Source: Ignavibacteriales bacterium
GTDB taxonomy: Bacteria > Bacteroidota > Ignavibacteria > Ignavibacteriales > Ignavibacteriaceae
Direction of reading: 5' to 3'
Length of the DNA: 64,000 bases
Assembly (NCBI GenBank): GCA_020061465.1
Contig: JAGUYG010000020.1
Coordinates: 1-64,000 of the forward strand
Shown here in pieces: positions 16,882 to 26,657 of this stretch (position 1 is its first letter; each line of letters starts with the position of its first letter). The position numbers and the translations under genes are program-made. Below the pieces are notes generated by a model, which was not told the origin of the DNA, did not search any database, and saw nothing but the letters and a program-made list of their open reading frames with translations.

Positions 16882-18210
16882 TTAACTCGCTTTTAAGTCA
16901 ATTGAATTTTTATTCTCTAAAATATTTCCTTCACAAATTCCGTCAACAATTCCAGATATACTTACCTTAACGATTTCATTAGTTAGGTTTGAATCATAAA
17001 CGGTGTTTACTCTTACATAATTAGAAGAAAATCCTCTCATTGTGCCGAAATGATTCTCTGTTTCGAAAAGCACTTCAAGCTCTTTACCGATCATCTTTTC
17101 GTAGAATGACATTTTTTTCTTTTCGCTTAGAATTCTGAGCATATTGTTTCGTCGTCTTCTTTCATACACATTAATCTTTTCTTTCATTTCTGCCGCAGGA
17201 GTATTGGGTCTCTCCGAGTAAGTGAACACATGTAAATAAGAAATCGGCAGCTCCCGTAAAAAATTATAAGTAGTTAAAAAATCATTTTCAGTTTCACCAG
17301 GAAAACCGACTATTACATCGACACCGATTCCTGTATCATCCGAGTAAGAGTTAATTTTTTCAATTAGTTGATAATAATATTCGGGGGTGTATCGTCTTCG
17401 CATCTGTCTGAGAATGTGCTGGCTGCCGCTTTGCAGCGGAATATGAAAGTGATTACACATCTTTTTATTTGAAAATGTTAATTCTAAAAGTTCATCCGAT
17501 AATAAATTCGGTTCGATTGAACTGACTCTTATTCTAAAATCTCCGGGAATATCGGTTAATCGTAAAAGCAATTTATAAAGACCTGTTCCTAATGAGTGTC
17601 CATAATCGCCAACATTTACTCCTGTGAGGATGATTTCTTTATAACCTTTTTCTACCAGGTTAATAAATTCGGAAACCACTAAATCCGGATCCATGCTTTT
17701 GCTTTTTCCTCTTGCAAGCGGGATAGTGCAAAAGGTGCATTTGTAATCACAACCGTCTTGAATTTTAAGATATGCTCTTGTACGATTATCGGCATCGGTG
17801 GAATGGGCAAAGCCAAATTCATTTATTTGATTAACAGGCGAGACGAAAATACATGAGAGATCCTTTTTAGTAAAATCGTCAATCAACGAGAATAAATTGA
17901 ATTTCTCCTGATTTCCTAGTACGGCGTCTACTCCTTCAATTTGACATAATTCCTCAGGTCTTAATTGAGCATAACATCCAGTTACAATTACAAATGCATC
18001 GGGATTGTTTCTAAGGGCGCGGCGAACTAGCTGTCTGCATTCTCTTTCTGCGTTTTGTGTTACTGTACATGTATTGAACAAATAGATATCGGCGTATTCG
18101 TCAAAATTGACAACTTGAAAACCGTTGTTAAGAAATTGATCGCCGATTGTTGAAGTTTCGGAAAAGTTCAACTTACAGCCTAATGTATGTAAAGCAACTT
18201 TTTTTTGCAT
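16882..18210 (-). CDS. mtaB: tRNA N6-threonylcarbamoyladenosine-37 methylthiotransferase
   Basis: MtaB is a radical-SAM enzyme that thiomethylates t6A37 in tRNAs reading ANN codons. Three cysteines of the N-terminal UPF0004 domain, for the auxiliary 4Fe-4S cluster, are C12 (TLGCKLN), C48 (NTCTVT) and C79 (TGCYAQ). The radical-SAM CxxxCxxC is C154-x3-C158-x2-C161 (GCDYKCTFCTIP). The C-terminal 60 residues form a TRAM-like beta domain. At 442 residues it matches MtaB rather than the longer MiaB; TLGCKLN and the short RGKSKSMDP stretch also favour MtaB. It is downstream of rpsA, separated by a probable terminator. Confidence 0.9.
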   Translation of the reverse strand: MQKKVALHTLGCKLNFSETSTIGDQFLNNGFQVVNFDEYADIYLFNTCTVTQNAERECRQLVRRALRNNPDAFVIVTGCYAQLRPEELCQIEGVDAVLGNQEKFNLFSLIDDFTKKDLSCIFVSPVNQINEFGFAHSTDADNRTRAYLKIQDGCDYKCTFCTIPLARGKSKSMDPDLVVSEFINLVEKGYKEIILTGVNVGDYGHSLGTGLYKLLLRLTDIPGDFRIRVSSIEPNLLSDELLELTFSNKKMCNHFHIPLQSGSQHILRQMRRRYTPEYYYQLIEKINSYSDDTGIGVDVIVGFPGETENDFLTTYNFLRELPISYLHVFTYSERPNTPAAEMKEKINVYERRRRNNMLRILSEKKKMSFYEKMIGKELEVLFETENHFGTMRGFSSNYVRVNTVYDSNLTNEIVKVSISGIVDGICEGNILENKNSIDLKAS

Positions 18211-18221
18211 TTAAGAATTTA

Positions 18222-18252
18222 AAATTTAAAGAGCGGGCAATATACCCGCTCT
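18222..18252 (-). terminator. Intrinsic terminator after rpsA
   Basis: AGAGCGGG/CCCGCTCT stem of 8 bp (18230-18237 with 18245-18252) with a 7-nt loop. On the minus strand it is followed by TTTAAATTTT. It lies just after the rpsA stop and before mtaB, so it may reduce read-through from the highly expressed ribosomal gene. Confidence 0.7.
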
Positions 18253-18273
18253 CATAAAGATTCTAACATTTCT

Positions 18274-20100
18274 CTATTTAGAAGTATTTTCAGCCGGACT
18301 TTGTTGTGCTTCTTCAGAGATTTCGAATATCGGAAAATCGGATGCATCAACAGAGCCTGTATCGGCAGCTTTAATTTCATCGACAGAAACCCGGTCAAAT
18401 TTATGCTTATCGAGATATTCTCTAATCTCAGCTTCCGATTTGTCTTTTAATGCAGCGATTGCACTAAGCACTATCTTTTTATTTTCCTTATCGAATTCGA
18501 TTACCTTCAATGGAATCACGTCGTCGATAGGGAAGTGGTTAGCGACGTTTTTAATTTTGGATGTAGCCAATTGAGTTGCAGGTACAAATCCGTCAACCTT
18601 ATTAGGAAGCTCTGCAATTAAACCCTTCTCAATAATTCTAACCACTTTTCCTTGAGTAAACGTACTAACGGAATAAACCTTCTCGAAAGTATCCCATGGA
18701 TTATCTTCAACTTGCTTGTGTCCTAATGATATTTTACGCTGCTCAACATCAACGCCTAATACAATCACCTCGAGTTTTTCGCTTTTCTTAACAACTTCGC
18801 CGGGATGACGAATCTTCTTAGTCCAAGATAAATCTGAAATATGTACTAAGCCGTCCACACCCGGTTCAAGTTCAACGAATACTCCGAAGTTGGTTAAATT
18901 CCTTGCGATACCTATGTGCTTAGTACCGACGGGATATTTCTGCATTAACGATTCCCACGGATCCGGTTCTAATTGTTTGATACCGAGCGAAATCTTCTTT
19001 TCTTCTTTATCGAGGCTTAAAATAACAGCCTCAACAATTTGACCCATTGAAACAATTTGCGAAGGATGTTTTATGTGCTGTGTCCAGCTCATTTCGGAAT
19101 TGTGAATAAGTCCTTCGATACCTTTTTCAATTTCAATGAATGCGCCGTAATCGGTAAGAGATACAACGCGTCCGCTCACCTTATCACCGATTTTATATTT
19201 ATTCTCGATGTCTTCCCATGGATGAGGGAGAAGTTTTTTAAGGCTTAACGAAATTCTTTTTTTCTCCTCATCAAAATCAGTAACAACAATTTTGATGGTT
19301 TCGTCAAGTCTTACAACTTCGTTCGGATGATTAATTCTGCCCCAGCTTAAATCGGTAATGTGGATTAATCCATCAACGCCGCCTAAGTCAACGAATACAC
19401 CAAAATCTGTAATTGCTTTTACAGTTCCTTCAAGTATTTGACCCTTTTCTAATCCGTTTAAGATTGCGGCGCGCTGATCGGATATTTCTTCTTCAACCAG
19501 CACTTTGTGGGATACAACTACGTTCTCGGTAGGTATATTTACCTTAACAACTTTGAAGTCCATCACCTGCCCGACAAAGGCATCAAAATCTCTAATAGGG
19601 CGTATATCTATTTGAGAGCCGGGCAGGAAAGCTTCCATTCCCATTAAGTCAACAACCATTCCGCCTTTAATTCTTTTAAGAATTTTACCTTGAAGAATTT
19701 CTCCGGTTTCGTGTGCTTTAACCACTTTTTCCCAAATTCTTAAGAAATCTGCTCTTTGTTTGCTAAGAACCAGGTTGCCGTCCTGGTCTTCAAAACTTTC
19801 CAGAACAACTTCTATCTCATTACCGACTTTGATCTCTTCGGATTCATGAAATTCACTTTTAGGGACCGAACCTTCTGATTTTAACCCCACATTGATAATA
19901 ACATTGTCGCCCAGGATACGAACAATCTTACCTTTGATTAGTTCGCCCTCTTTTAAATCCTTAAAAGAATCTGTATAGAGTTTAGCAAGCGTTAAGAATT
20001 CTTCTTTCGAATATTCTTCGTTGCTGAAACTTTTCTTTGATTTTTCATACACATCTTCGGATAAAACATTCTTTGTCTGTTCTTTTATCTCTTCAGACAT
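18274..20100 (-). CDS. rpsA: 30S ribosomal protein S1
   Basis: 608 residues with six S1 RNA-binding domains, beginning near 54, 137, 220, 306, 393 and 480. Domains 3 to 5 are the canonical GxVxxxTDFGVFVDLGGVDGLIHITDLSW type, and domain 6 is more divergent. An acidic N-terminal extension (1-50, rich in Glu/Lys) is typical of the Bacteroidota/Chlorobi forms. S1 recruits mRNA to the 30S subunit, which matters in a genome with few strong Shine-Dalgarno sites. Immediately upstream is cmk, the same adjacency as in many bacteria. TTAAGGAGGCTTAA-type sequence lies just before the ATG, a strong RBS. Confidence 0.95.
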   Translation of the reverse strand: MSEEIKEQTKNVLSEDVYEKSKKSFSNEEYSKEEFLTLAKLYTDSFKDLKEGELIKGKIVRILGDNVIINVGLKSEGSVPKSEFHESEEIKVGNEIEVVLESFEDQDGNLVLSKQRADFLRIWEKVVKAHETGEILQGKILKRIKGGMVVDLMGMEAFLPGSQIDIRPIRDFDAFVGQVMDFKVVKVNIPTENVVVSHKVLVEEEISDQRAAILNGLEKGQILEGTVKAITDFGVFVDLGGVDGLIHITDLSWGRINHPNEVVRLDETIKIVVTDFDEEKKRISLSLKKLLPHPWEDIENKYKIGDKVSGRVVSLTDYGAFIEIEKGIEGLIHNSEMSWTQHIKHPSQIVSMGQIVEAVILSLDKEEKKISLGIKQLEPDPWESLMQKYPVGTKHIGIARNLTNFGVFVELEPGVDGLVHISDLSWTKKIRHPGEVVKKSEKLEVIVLGVDVEQRKISLGHKQVEDNPWDTFEKVYSVSTFTQGKVVRIIEKGLIAELPNKVDGFVPATQLATSKIKNVANHFPIDDVIPLKVIEFDKENKKIVLSAIAALKDKSEAEIREYLDKHKFDRVSVDEIKAADTGSVDASDFPIFEISEEAQQSPAENTSK

Positions 20101-20209
20101 TAAGCCTCCTAATTAATTGATCTGCTTATATTGCTTAAAACCATAAAAAGCAGTACAGGCAGAGGGTTTATGTTACATAATTTATTTAAAATGGTTTTAA
20201 AAATAATTC

Positions 20210-20911
20210 CTAAGCTATAAAAACAGTCAGACCTTTTTTTGCTGCGGTTTCTTTTACCTTTTCTAAAATTATATTTACCTGTTCATCAATCGTTACTTTA
20301 GAAGTATCGACCAAAACAGCATCGTATGCCATCGTTAACGGACTCACACTTCGTGAAGAATCAATGGTGTCGCGTTCTTCTAAATTTTTTTTTACATCCT
20401 CTAAGGGGACATTCTTACCCTTTTCAATAAATTCTTTTGTTCTGCGAAAAGCGCGCTCGTCAATTGTTGCCGTCATGAATATTTTTACATCTGCATCAGG
20501 GAATACTACTGTTCCAATATCTCTGCCTTCCATTACCACTCCAATTCCTGTGCGTATCATCTCTCTTTGCTTGGCAACCAGAAGTTTACGAACCTCCGGT
20601 ATTTTACTTATTTCGCTCACATTTTTATTTACTTCCGGCAGACGAATCTCTTCGGTTACATTCTCACCGTTAACTCTTACCCACGTTATTCCTTCTTTAA
20701 ATTCAAGCTCGATTTGTGTGTTTTTTGTTAGTTCAATAACAGCTTCAGTATTATTAAGAACGTTATTCCGGATAGCTAATAATGTTACAGTTCGATACAT
20801 CGCCCCGGTATCGATGTATAAATAATTCAATTTTTGAGCAACTAATTTTGCCGAAGTGCTCTTCCCGGAACCGGCAGGACCATCGATAGCGATGATTAAC
20901 TTTTTCGACAT
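20210..20911 (-). CDS. cmk: Cytidylate kinase
   Basis: Phosphorylates CMP and dCMP. From the ATG at 20911 the protein has 233 residues, the usual size. The start MSKKLIIAIDGPAGSGKSTS carries the P-loop GPAGSGKS. Further motifs are YIDTGAMYR (substrate site), VMEGRDIGTVVFPDADVKIF and DTIDSSRSVSPL. An open frame extends upstream to 21022 into dnaX, but that extension has no family similarity, so I reject it. It lies between dnaX (82 nt upstream) and rpsA (109 nt downstream). Confidence 0.95.
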   Translation of the reverse strand: MSKKLIIAIDGPAGSGKSTSAKLVAQKLNYLYIDTGAMYRTVTLLAIRNNVLNNTEAVIELTKNTQIELEFKEGITWVRVNGENVTEEIRLPEVNKNVSEISKIPEVRKLLVAKQREMIRTGIGVVMEGRDIGTVVFPDADVKIFMTATIDERAFRRTKEFIEKGKNVPLEDVKKNLEERDTIDSSRSVSPLTMAYDAVLVDTSKVTIDEQVNIILEKVKETAAKKGLTVFIA

Positions 20912-20993
20912 AGGGCACAAAAATATAGAATATTGCTCAATTTTCAAAAAACTGTAGTGTTTGGGAAGTATCGAATGTTTTAAAAGGGGGTTC

Positions 20994-22676
20994 TTATACC
21001 AATTCTTTGCCTCCGAGTTCATTCATTATTGTTTCTGCAAACGGGTCCCCGTTTTTGGTTTTAGACTTTTTAGGTTTACTGCTTTTGAAGCTGTTTGACT
21101 CCATGCTTTTGGATGGAGAGAGAACTTCATCCTTAATTACCAAATCTATCCGTTTGCCAAAAAAATCAAACGCCTTTTTATTGATATAATCTTTGTGATG
21201 CTCAAAAATCTCCTTGCCGTCAGGATTACCGATTTGGAGGTTTAATCTTTGCCCGTCAAGGCTTAAAGGTTTTGTGCTTCGCATAAATGGTCCTAAAATT
21301 AATCCCCTTTCGGAAGATATATCGGCAATGAAACCTTCCCACTTCTGAATTATTGCGTCAAAATCCGGAGATGAAATGATTGTTCCCGCACTTGCCTGCA
21401 CCGGTTCAATTTTTGTAGCCTTCGGAGAGGCAGTATCATGAATCGGTTTATTCGGATTTACCTGAGCGGGGCGATTTAAAATTTTTTTTTCAGCGCCGTA
21501 ATTATCGGTTCTGCCGGCGTCATGAACTCTGTTTGAACTTTCGACCCGGTTGTTTTCTATAGAAGAAATCAGCTCGCTGAGCGTTGAGGTATTTTCTAAA
21601 CCGATAAGATGACTCAAGCTTATTTCGAGCTTCAATTTAGGATTTTGTGCGAACCTTAATTGCTGCTGAGACTTGTTAAGAAAATTAAGCAGGCGGAGTA
21701 AATCGGGTTCTGTAAAACTTCCGAGGTAAGCAATGTATCTTGTTCTAAAGATTTCAGCAGTTTCAATCAGCGAAGTTTTTTCGGTTAAAACAACTGTTAA
21801 TATATTTCTGAAGTGCTCAACCAAACCGTCCATGAAGTCCGTAAAATCCCAGCCGTTATTATAAATCTCATTTGTAATATCAAAAACTGCCTTGAAATCT
21901 TTTTTTAGAACTGCATCCGAAATTCTAAAGTATAGCTCTTCGTCTATCAGGTTCAGTATTTTCGAAACGGTTTCGGAATCCACATTATTACCGCAAAATG
22001 CTACCACTTGATCAAAAAAGCTTTCGGCATCTCGAAGAGCACCATCGGCTTTTTTTGAAATTGTCGTAAGAGCTTTATCATCAATAGTTATTTTTTCCGC
22101 TTCGGCAATTTTGCTTAACAGAGCCTTAATTTCAGTAAGTTGAATTCTTCTAAAATCGAATCGCTGGCAGCGTGAAATAATTGTTAACGGTACTTTGTGA
22201 ACATCAGTAGTAGCAAAAACAAAAACGGTATGCCCGGGCGGCTCTTCCAAAGTTTTAAGGAAAGCGTTGAATGATTCTTTCGTAAGCATGTGTACTTCGT
22301 CGATAATATAAATCTTATATTTACCTCTTGTCGGTGCATACCTTACCGATTCTCTTAAAGTCCGGATCTCATCTATACCTCTATTGGAAGCTCCGTCGAT
22401 CTCAATAATATCGAGCGATTGAAAATTTTGAATTGAAGTACACATTTCACATTCATTGCAAGGTTCGGCATCAACCGGACTTAAACAATTTAATGTTTTA
22501 GCAAGTATTCGTGCTGTGGTCGTTTTTCCAACGCCGCGCGGACCTGTGAAAAGGTAAGCGTGTGCTATTCTATTATTTTTAAGTGCATTTTTTAGTGTGG
22601 TGGTAATATGTTCCTGCCCCACAACTTCCTCAAAGCGCTTAGGGCGCCACTTTCTTGCTGTTACTATGTATGTCAT
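20994..22676 (-). CDS. dnaX: DNA polymerase III subunit gamma/tau
   Basis: 560 residues. The AAA+ clamp-loader ATPase has Walker A GPRGVGKTT (45-53), the zinc-binding cysteines C64, C73, C76 and C79, Walker B IIDEVHML and sensor SRCQRFDF. The N-terminal RPKRFEEVVGQEHI is diagnostic. The C-terminal part (from about 380) is a low-complexity linker, then a tau-like domain. DnaX loads the beta clamp and couples polymerase to helicase. No recB- or recR-type neighbour (ybaB/recR) follows, unlike many genomes; instead it stands between msrC and cmk. Confidence 0.95.
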   Translation of the reverse strand: MTYIVTARKWRPKRFEEVVGQEHITTTLKNALKNNRIAHAYLFTGPRGVGKTTTARILAKTLNCLSPVDAEPCNECEMCTSIQNFQSLDIIEIDGASNRGIDEIRTLRESVRYAPTRGKYKIYIIDEVHMLTKESFNAFLKTLEEPPGHTVFVFATTDVHKVPLTIISRCQRFDFRRIQLTEIKALLSKIAEAEKITIDDKALTTISKKADGALRDAESFFDQVVAFCGNNVDSETVSKILNLIDEELYFRISDAVLKKDFKAVFDITNEIYNNGWDFTDFMDGLVEHFRNILTVVLTEKTSLIETAEIFRTRYIAYLGSFTEPDLLRLLNFLNKSQQQLRFAQNPKLKLEISLSHLIGLENTSTLSELISSIENNRVESSNRVHDAGRTDNYGAEKKILNRPAQVNPNKPIHDTASPKATKIEPVQASAGTIISSPDFDAIIQKWEGFIADISSERGLILGPFMRSTKPLSLDGQRLNLQIGNPDGKEIFEHHKDYINKKAFDFFGKRIDLVIKDEVLSPSKSMESNSFKSSKPKKSKTKNGDPFAETIMNELGGKELV

Positions 22677-22694
22677 TCTAAATTATTTATGTTT

Positions 22695-23189
22695 TTAATT
22701 ATTAAAAATTTCTTCGGCTAAGAAATCACATAAGATTTCAAGGTATTGCTTATCAACGTCGTTAAAGGAATTATAGTCATTACTATCTAAATCCAAAACA
22801 CCTAACAGCTTACCTGCTTTGATTATCGGAATAACAATTTCAGATTTGGAATCCGGATCGCAAAAGATATGACCGGGAAACTCTTCAACATTAGGAACAA
22901 TTACGGTTTGTTTTTCTGCAGCGGCTTTACCGCATACTCCTTTACCAATTTCTATTTGAGTACATGCAATCTTTCCCTGAAAAGGTCCGAGGAATAATTT
23001 ATTTCCGTCGTAAAGATAAAATCCAACCCAGCTAATCTTTTCGAAAGTTTGTTTTAATGCTGCAGTAAAATTAGATAGATTGGAAAGAAGCTTGTCTTCC
23101 TTTACAAGCAAATGTTTTAGCTGTGTTGAAAGCAATTTGTATTTTTCTTCAACGGATTTATTCGCGTGTATTTCTAATGTTTCTGCCAA
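22695..23189 (-). CDS. msrC: Free methionine-(R)-sulfoxide reductase (GAF domain)
   Basis: 164 residues, one GAF domain. The family signature WVGFYLYDGNKLFLGPFQG, IACTQIEIGKGVCGKAA and FPGHIFCDPDSKSEIVIP holds the three cysteines that form the redox centre in E. coli fRMsr (in IACT, GVCG and IFCD). It reduces free Met-R-sulfoxide using thioredoxin. The start is TTG directly after the lon stop codon (TAATTG) with no RBS, so expression probably relies on coupling to lon. A pairing of an oxidative-repair enzyme with a stress protease is plausible. Confidence 0.9.
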   Translation of the reverse strand: MAETLEIHANKSVEEKYKLLSTQLKHLLVKEDKLLSNLSNFTAALKQTFEKISWVGFYLYDGNKLFLGPFQGKIACTQIEIGKGVCGKAAAEKQTVIVPNVEEFPGHIFCDPDSKSEIVIPIIKAGKLLGVLDLDSNDYNSFNDVDKQYLEILCDFLAEEIFNN

Positions 23190-25655
23190 TTAATTATGCT
23201 TTCGGCTTTTTTTCTTTGTCTTGGATTTATTAGAATGAAATGTCAGCTTATAATGAGAAAACACATGAGGTATGGCTTCCTCAATTCTTTCGATTAAAAC
23301 GATATCTAATCCTTCTTTCACTTTCTCGTTAATGTCTTTTAGATCGATTTCATTTTCCAGCGGGATAAGAACTTTACTTATTTCGTTCCTTTTAGCGGCT
23401 AAAAGTTTTTCGGTTAGTCCACCAATGGGTAACACATTACCGCGTAAAGTAATTTCACCGGTTAAAGCTATATCGCTTAAAGCTGATTGATTTGTTACTG
23501 CTGAAAGCAATGCCATTGCCATGGTGATGCCTGCTGAAGGACCGTCTTTAGGAATAGCTCCTTCGGGCAGATGGATATGTATTTCTTTATCCTTAAAGAA
23601 ATCGGGATTTATACCGAACTTTATTGCATTTGAGCGAATGTAACTTAAAGCAGCCTGAGCAGATTCTTTCATTACGTTACCCAGTTGACCGGTTAGTGTA
23701 AGCTTACCGCCGCCGTTCATAATTGTTACGTCAACCGAAAGCAGCTCACCCCCAACGCTTGTCCACGCTAATCCGGTAACGCTTCCGATACGGTTTTCTT
23801 TATTATGCTTTTGGTGCCTGAATTTTGGAGTTTTAAGATACCCTTCAATCTTCGCTTCATCCACAGAGTATTTGTTTTTTCGCTTGCCCTTTTCCGAAGA
23901 ATTGTTTCGACCGTTTGAAGATTCTTTTATTACTATTTCCCGGGCTAATTTTCTGCAAACCGAAGCTAATTCTCTTTCAAGATTTCTTACTCCGGCTTCT
24001 CTGGTGTATTCACCAATAATTTTTTTAATTGCCGCATCGGTGAACTCGATATTTTTATTATTCAATCCGTGTGCTTCTAACTGTTTAGGTACTATATGCC
24101 TCTTAGCAATTTCAGTTTTATCGTACTCCAGGTAACCGGCTAATTCAATTATTTCCATACGATCCTGCAGAGGCAGCGGAATGTTATACCTGACATTTGC
24201 AGTAGTTATAAACATTACCTGCGACAGATCATAATCTACTTCGAGATAATGATCGTTAAAGCTGTGATTTTGTTCCGGGTCTAACACCTCAAGCATTGCT
24301 GAAGATGGATCGCCTCTAAAGTCCATACTCATTTTATCAATTTCGTCAAGAAGCATCACAGGATTAATTGTTCCTGCTCTTTTCATAGATTGAATTATTT
24401 TTCCCGGTAAAGAACCGATATAAGTTCGGCGATGTCCGCGTATTTCTGCTTCGTCTCTGATTCCGCCCAGGCTTATTCTGACGAATTTTCTTCCTAACGC
24501 TCTTGCAATGGATTTACCCAAAGAAGTTTTGCCCACTCCGGGAGGTCCAACAAAACACAAAATTTGCCCTCGCATTTGCTTAACTAAATTCAATACAGCT
24601 ATATGTTCCAATATTCGTTCTTTTGGTTTTTCTAAACCGAAGTGATCCTCGTCTAATATTTTTTGAACGTGTTCAATCTTCAAATTGTCCTTCGTCTTTT
24701 TAGCCCAGGGAACCTCGGTCAACCAATCAAGATAATTTCTGATAACGGTAGATTCGGGCGACATCGGCGGTGTTTTTTTTAGCTTGGCTAATTCTTCCAA
24801 AGCTTTTGTCTCCACTTCCTTGGGCATCTTTGCTTTTTTAATCGAATCGCGGATTTTCGAAAATTCTGGCGAACCATCCTCATCTTCACCTAATTCATCC
24901 TGCAAGATTTTTATTTGCTCCTGGATGATGAATTTACGCTGCGTCTTTGCAATATTTTCCTGAACCTTATTATCAATTTCCTTTTCGATTTTCAGGATAT
25001 CAATTTCAGAATTAAGAATTTTTATTACTTCATAATACTGCTCTTTGAGAGTATATTTTTGAAGCACCGCTTGTTTCACTTCAATTGCTTGAGAAATATT
25101 TGCCGCAACATAATACAATTTTCTATCCAGCTCTTCTATATTTTCAAATGCACTTAACGCTTCGTTCGGAATGTTTCTGCTTATTTTAACGTAGTCTTTA
25201 AATAGCTGCGACATCTGCCGAAGCATTGCATTCATTTCGTGGTCTTGTTCATACCCCGGAATAACTACTTCAATTTTTCCCTCAAAAAAATCTCTATTAT
25301 TAGTGAACTCGAGTATTCGTCCTTGCAAAAGTCCGTCAACAAGAATTTTCATTAAGCCGTTCGGCAGTTTCAAAATTTGAATGATTTTAGCAATTGTCCC
25401 TTCAATATAAATGTCTTCCTTTCTTGGATCTTCGATGTTAGATTTTTTTTGCGTGGCAAGAAAAATATACTTAGTCTTATCAAGTGCATAGTTTGCTGCT
25501 CTAATTGACTGTTCGCGCCCCACTAACACAGGAAAGATCATGTACGGGAAAATTACTATATCTCTTAAAGGCAAAATCGGAAGAATAGGCGGGATATTTT
25601 CTACAATTGATTGATCTGATAAGTTTTTTATGTCTAATGCTCCGTGATGATTCAA
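23190..25655 (-). CDS. lon: ATP-dependent protease Lon
   Basis: 821 residues. The N-terminal LON substrate domain begins at ILPILPLRDIVIFPYMIFPV. A coiled-coil/helical linker (about 190-300) contains RKFIIQEQIKILQDELGE. The AAA+ module has Walker A GPPGVGKTS (about 369-377) and Walker B VMLLDEIDK. The serine protease domain has the catalytic dyad S706 (DGPSAGI) and K749 (TEKLLAAKR). It degrades misfolded and regulatory proteins in the cytoplasm. The C-terminal tail is basic (KTKKKSRKH). It heads the minus-strand run lon-msrC-dnaX-cmk-rpsA-mtaB and is divergent from the inositol phosphatase gene. The intergenic 25656-25875 contains a purine-rich imperfect repeat (about 25788-25826) and no palindromic operator. 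Confidence 0.95.
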   Translation of the reverse strand: MNHHGALDIKNLSDQSIVENIPPILPILPLRDIVIFPYMIFPVLVGREQSIRAANYALDKTKYIFLATQKKSNIEDPRKEDIYIEGTIAKIIQILKLPNGLMKILVDGLLQGRILEFTNNRDFFEGKIEVVIPGYEQDHEMNAMLRQMSQLFKDYVKISRNIPNEALSAFENIEELDRKLYYVAANISQAIEVKQAVLQKYTLKEQYYEVIKILNSEIDILKIEKEIDNKVQENIAKTQRKFIIQEQIKILQDELGEDEDGSPEFSKIRDSIKKAKMPKEVETKALEELAKLKKTPPMSPESTVIRNYLDWLTEVPWAKKTKDNLKIEHVQKILDEDHFGLEKPKERILEHIAVLNLVKQMRGQILCFVGPPGVGKTSLGKSIARALGRKFVRISLGGIRDEAEIRGHRRTYIGSLPGKIIQSMKRAGTINPVMLLDEIDKMSMDFRGDPSSAMLEVLDPEQNHSFNDHYLEVDYDLSQVMFITTANVRYNIPLPLQDRMEIIELAGYLEYDKTEIAKRHIVPKQLEAHGLNNKNIEFTDAAIKKIIGEYTREAGVRNLERELASVCRKLAREIVIKESSNGRNNSSEKGKRKNKYSVDEAKIEGYLKTPKFRHQKHNKENRIGSVTGLAWTSVGGELLSVDVTIMNGGGKLTLTGQLGNVMKESAQAALSYIRSNAIKFGINPDFFKDKEIHIHLPEGAIPKDGPSAGITMAMALLSAVTNQSALSDIALTGEITLRGNVLPIGGLTEKLLAAKRNEISKVLIPLENEIDLKDINEKVKEGLDIVLIERIEEAIPHVFSHYKLTFHSNKSKTKKKSRKHN

Positions 25656-25875
25656 CAGCTCTCTCCTTAAATTATTCTATACATATTATTGTAATGAAAT
25701 ATATTAAAATTCGTTCCTGCTATCAAGGAAAGAGAATATGCTTAAAATTATGGGATAGGTAAATTTGTATTATGTGGGGAAATAAAATTAGAAGTTAGGA
25801 GTCAGAAGAAAGAAGACAGAAGTCAGTGGTTTTAGAGATTTTGTCTTATATTGCGCATCAAAATTTGGGGTAATT

Positions 25876-26643
25876 GTGATTGATAAAATTATACAGATTG
25901 CTAAAGAAGCAGGCAGTGTTATCAGGGAAGGCTTTGGAAAAAATTTCAGTGTGGAATTTAAGACCAACGAATTAAATCTAGTCACAGAAATCGATAAAGA
26001 ATCAGAAAAATTAATTATAAATTTTATTCGAAAAAATTTTCCTAAGCATAGCATTCTTGCAGAAGAAAGCGGCAAATTAAATGAAGGTTCAGAGTACGTT
26101 TGGGTAATTGATCCATTAGACGGCACAACAAACTTTGCACACGGACTTCCAATTTTTTCAGTATCCATAGGAGTACAAAAAAATAATCGAACTATTGCCG
26201 GTACAGTTTACGACGTAATGCGGGATATCATTTATGCTGCTGAAATAAATTCAGGTGCTTTTGAAGGCAGTGAAAAAATTTTTATTAGTAAAGAAGAAAA
26301 TTTAGGAAGGAGCCTGCTTGTTACCGGTTTTCCATATAACATACGTGAGAATCCGGAAAGTGCACTGGAAAAATTTACGGCATTCACCTTAAGGGCAAGA
26401 GGCATTAGACGGTTAGGTTCGGCTGCAATAGATTTCTGCTATACTGCTAAAGGCGTATTCGAAGGTTTTTGGGAGGTGCATTTGCATCCGTGGGATATTT
26501 GCGCAGGAAAATTAATCCTGGAAGAAGCCGGCGGTAAAGTAACCGGCTTCGACGGAAACCCGGTTGATATCTTCTCAAAAAAAATTCTCGCATCGAACGG
26601 ATTGATTCATCAGCAAATGATCGATGTGTTGAAAGTAAATTAA
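25876..26643 (+). CDS. Inositol monophosphatase family protein
   Basis: 255 residues, GTG start with GGGG upstream. Metal-binding motifs of the lithium-sensitive phosphatase superfamily are all visible: AEESG (63-64 acidic pair), WVIDPLDGTTNF (D79, D82) and the C-terminal HPWDICAG. VTEID at 36-40 also fits. Substrates in this family are inositol-1-phosphate, and in some members histidinol phosphate, fructose-1,6-bisphosphate or NADP; the sequence is closest to SuhB-type IMPases. It converges with the acyl-CoA synthetase gene with only 14 bp between the stops and no visible terminator. Confidence 0.85.
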   Translation: MIDKIIQIAKEAGSVIREGFGKNFSVEFKTNELNLVTEIDKESEKLIINFIRKNFPKHSILAEESGKLNEGSEYVWVIDPLDGTTNFAHGLPIFSVSIGVQKNNRTIAGTVYDVMRDIIYAAEINSGAFEGSEKIFISKEENLGRSLLVTGFPYNIRENPESALEKFTAFTLRARGIRRLGSAAIDFCYTAKGVFEGFWEVHLHPWDICAGKLILEEAGGKVTGFDGNPVDIFSKKILASNGLIHQQMIDVLKVN

Positions 26644-26657
26644 TGAGTTTGTTTTTA

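Noticed and set aside
20912-21022. N-terminal extension of cmk into dnaX
   Set aside because: The extension has no similarity to CMP kinases; the canonical MSKKLIIAIDGPAG start at 20911 is complete.
25788-26168. Minus-strand frame over the start of the inositol phosphatase gene
   Set aside because: It is a shadow of the conserved plus-strand phosphatase coding sequence.
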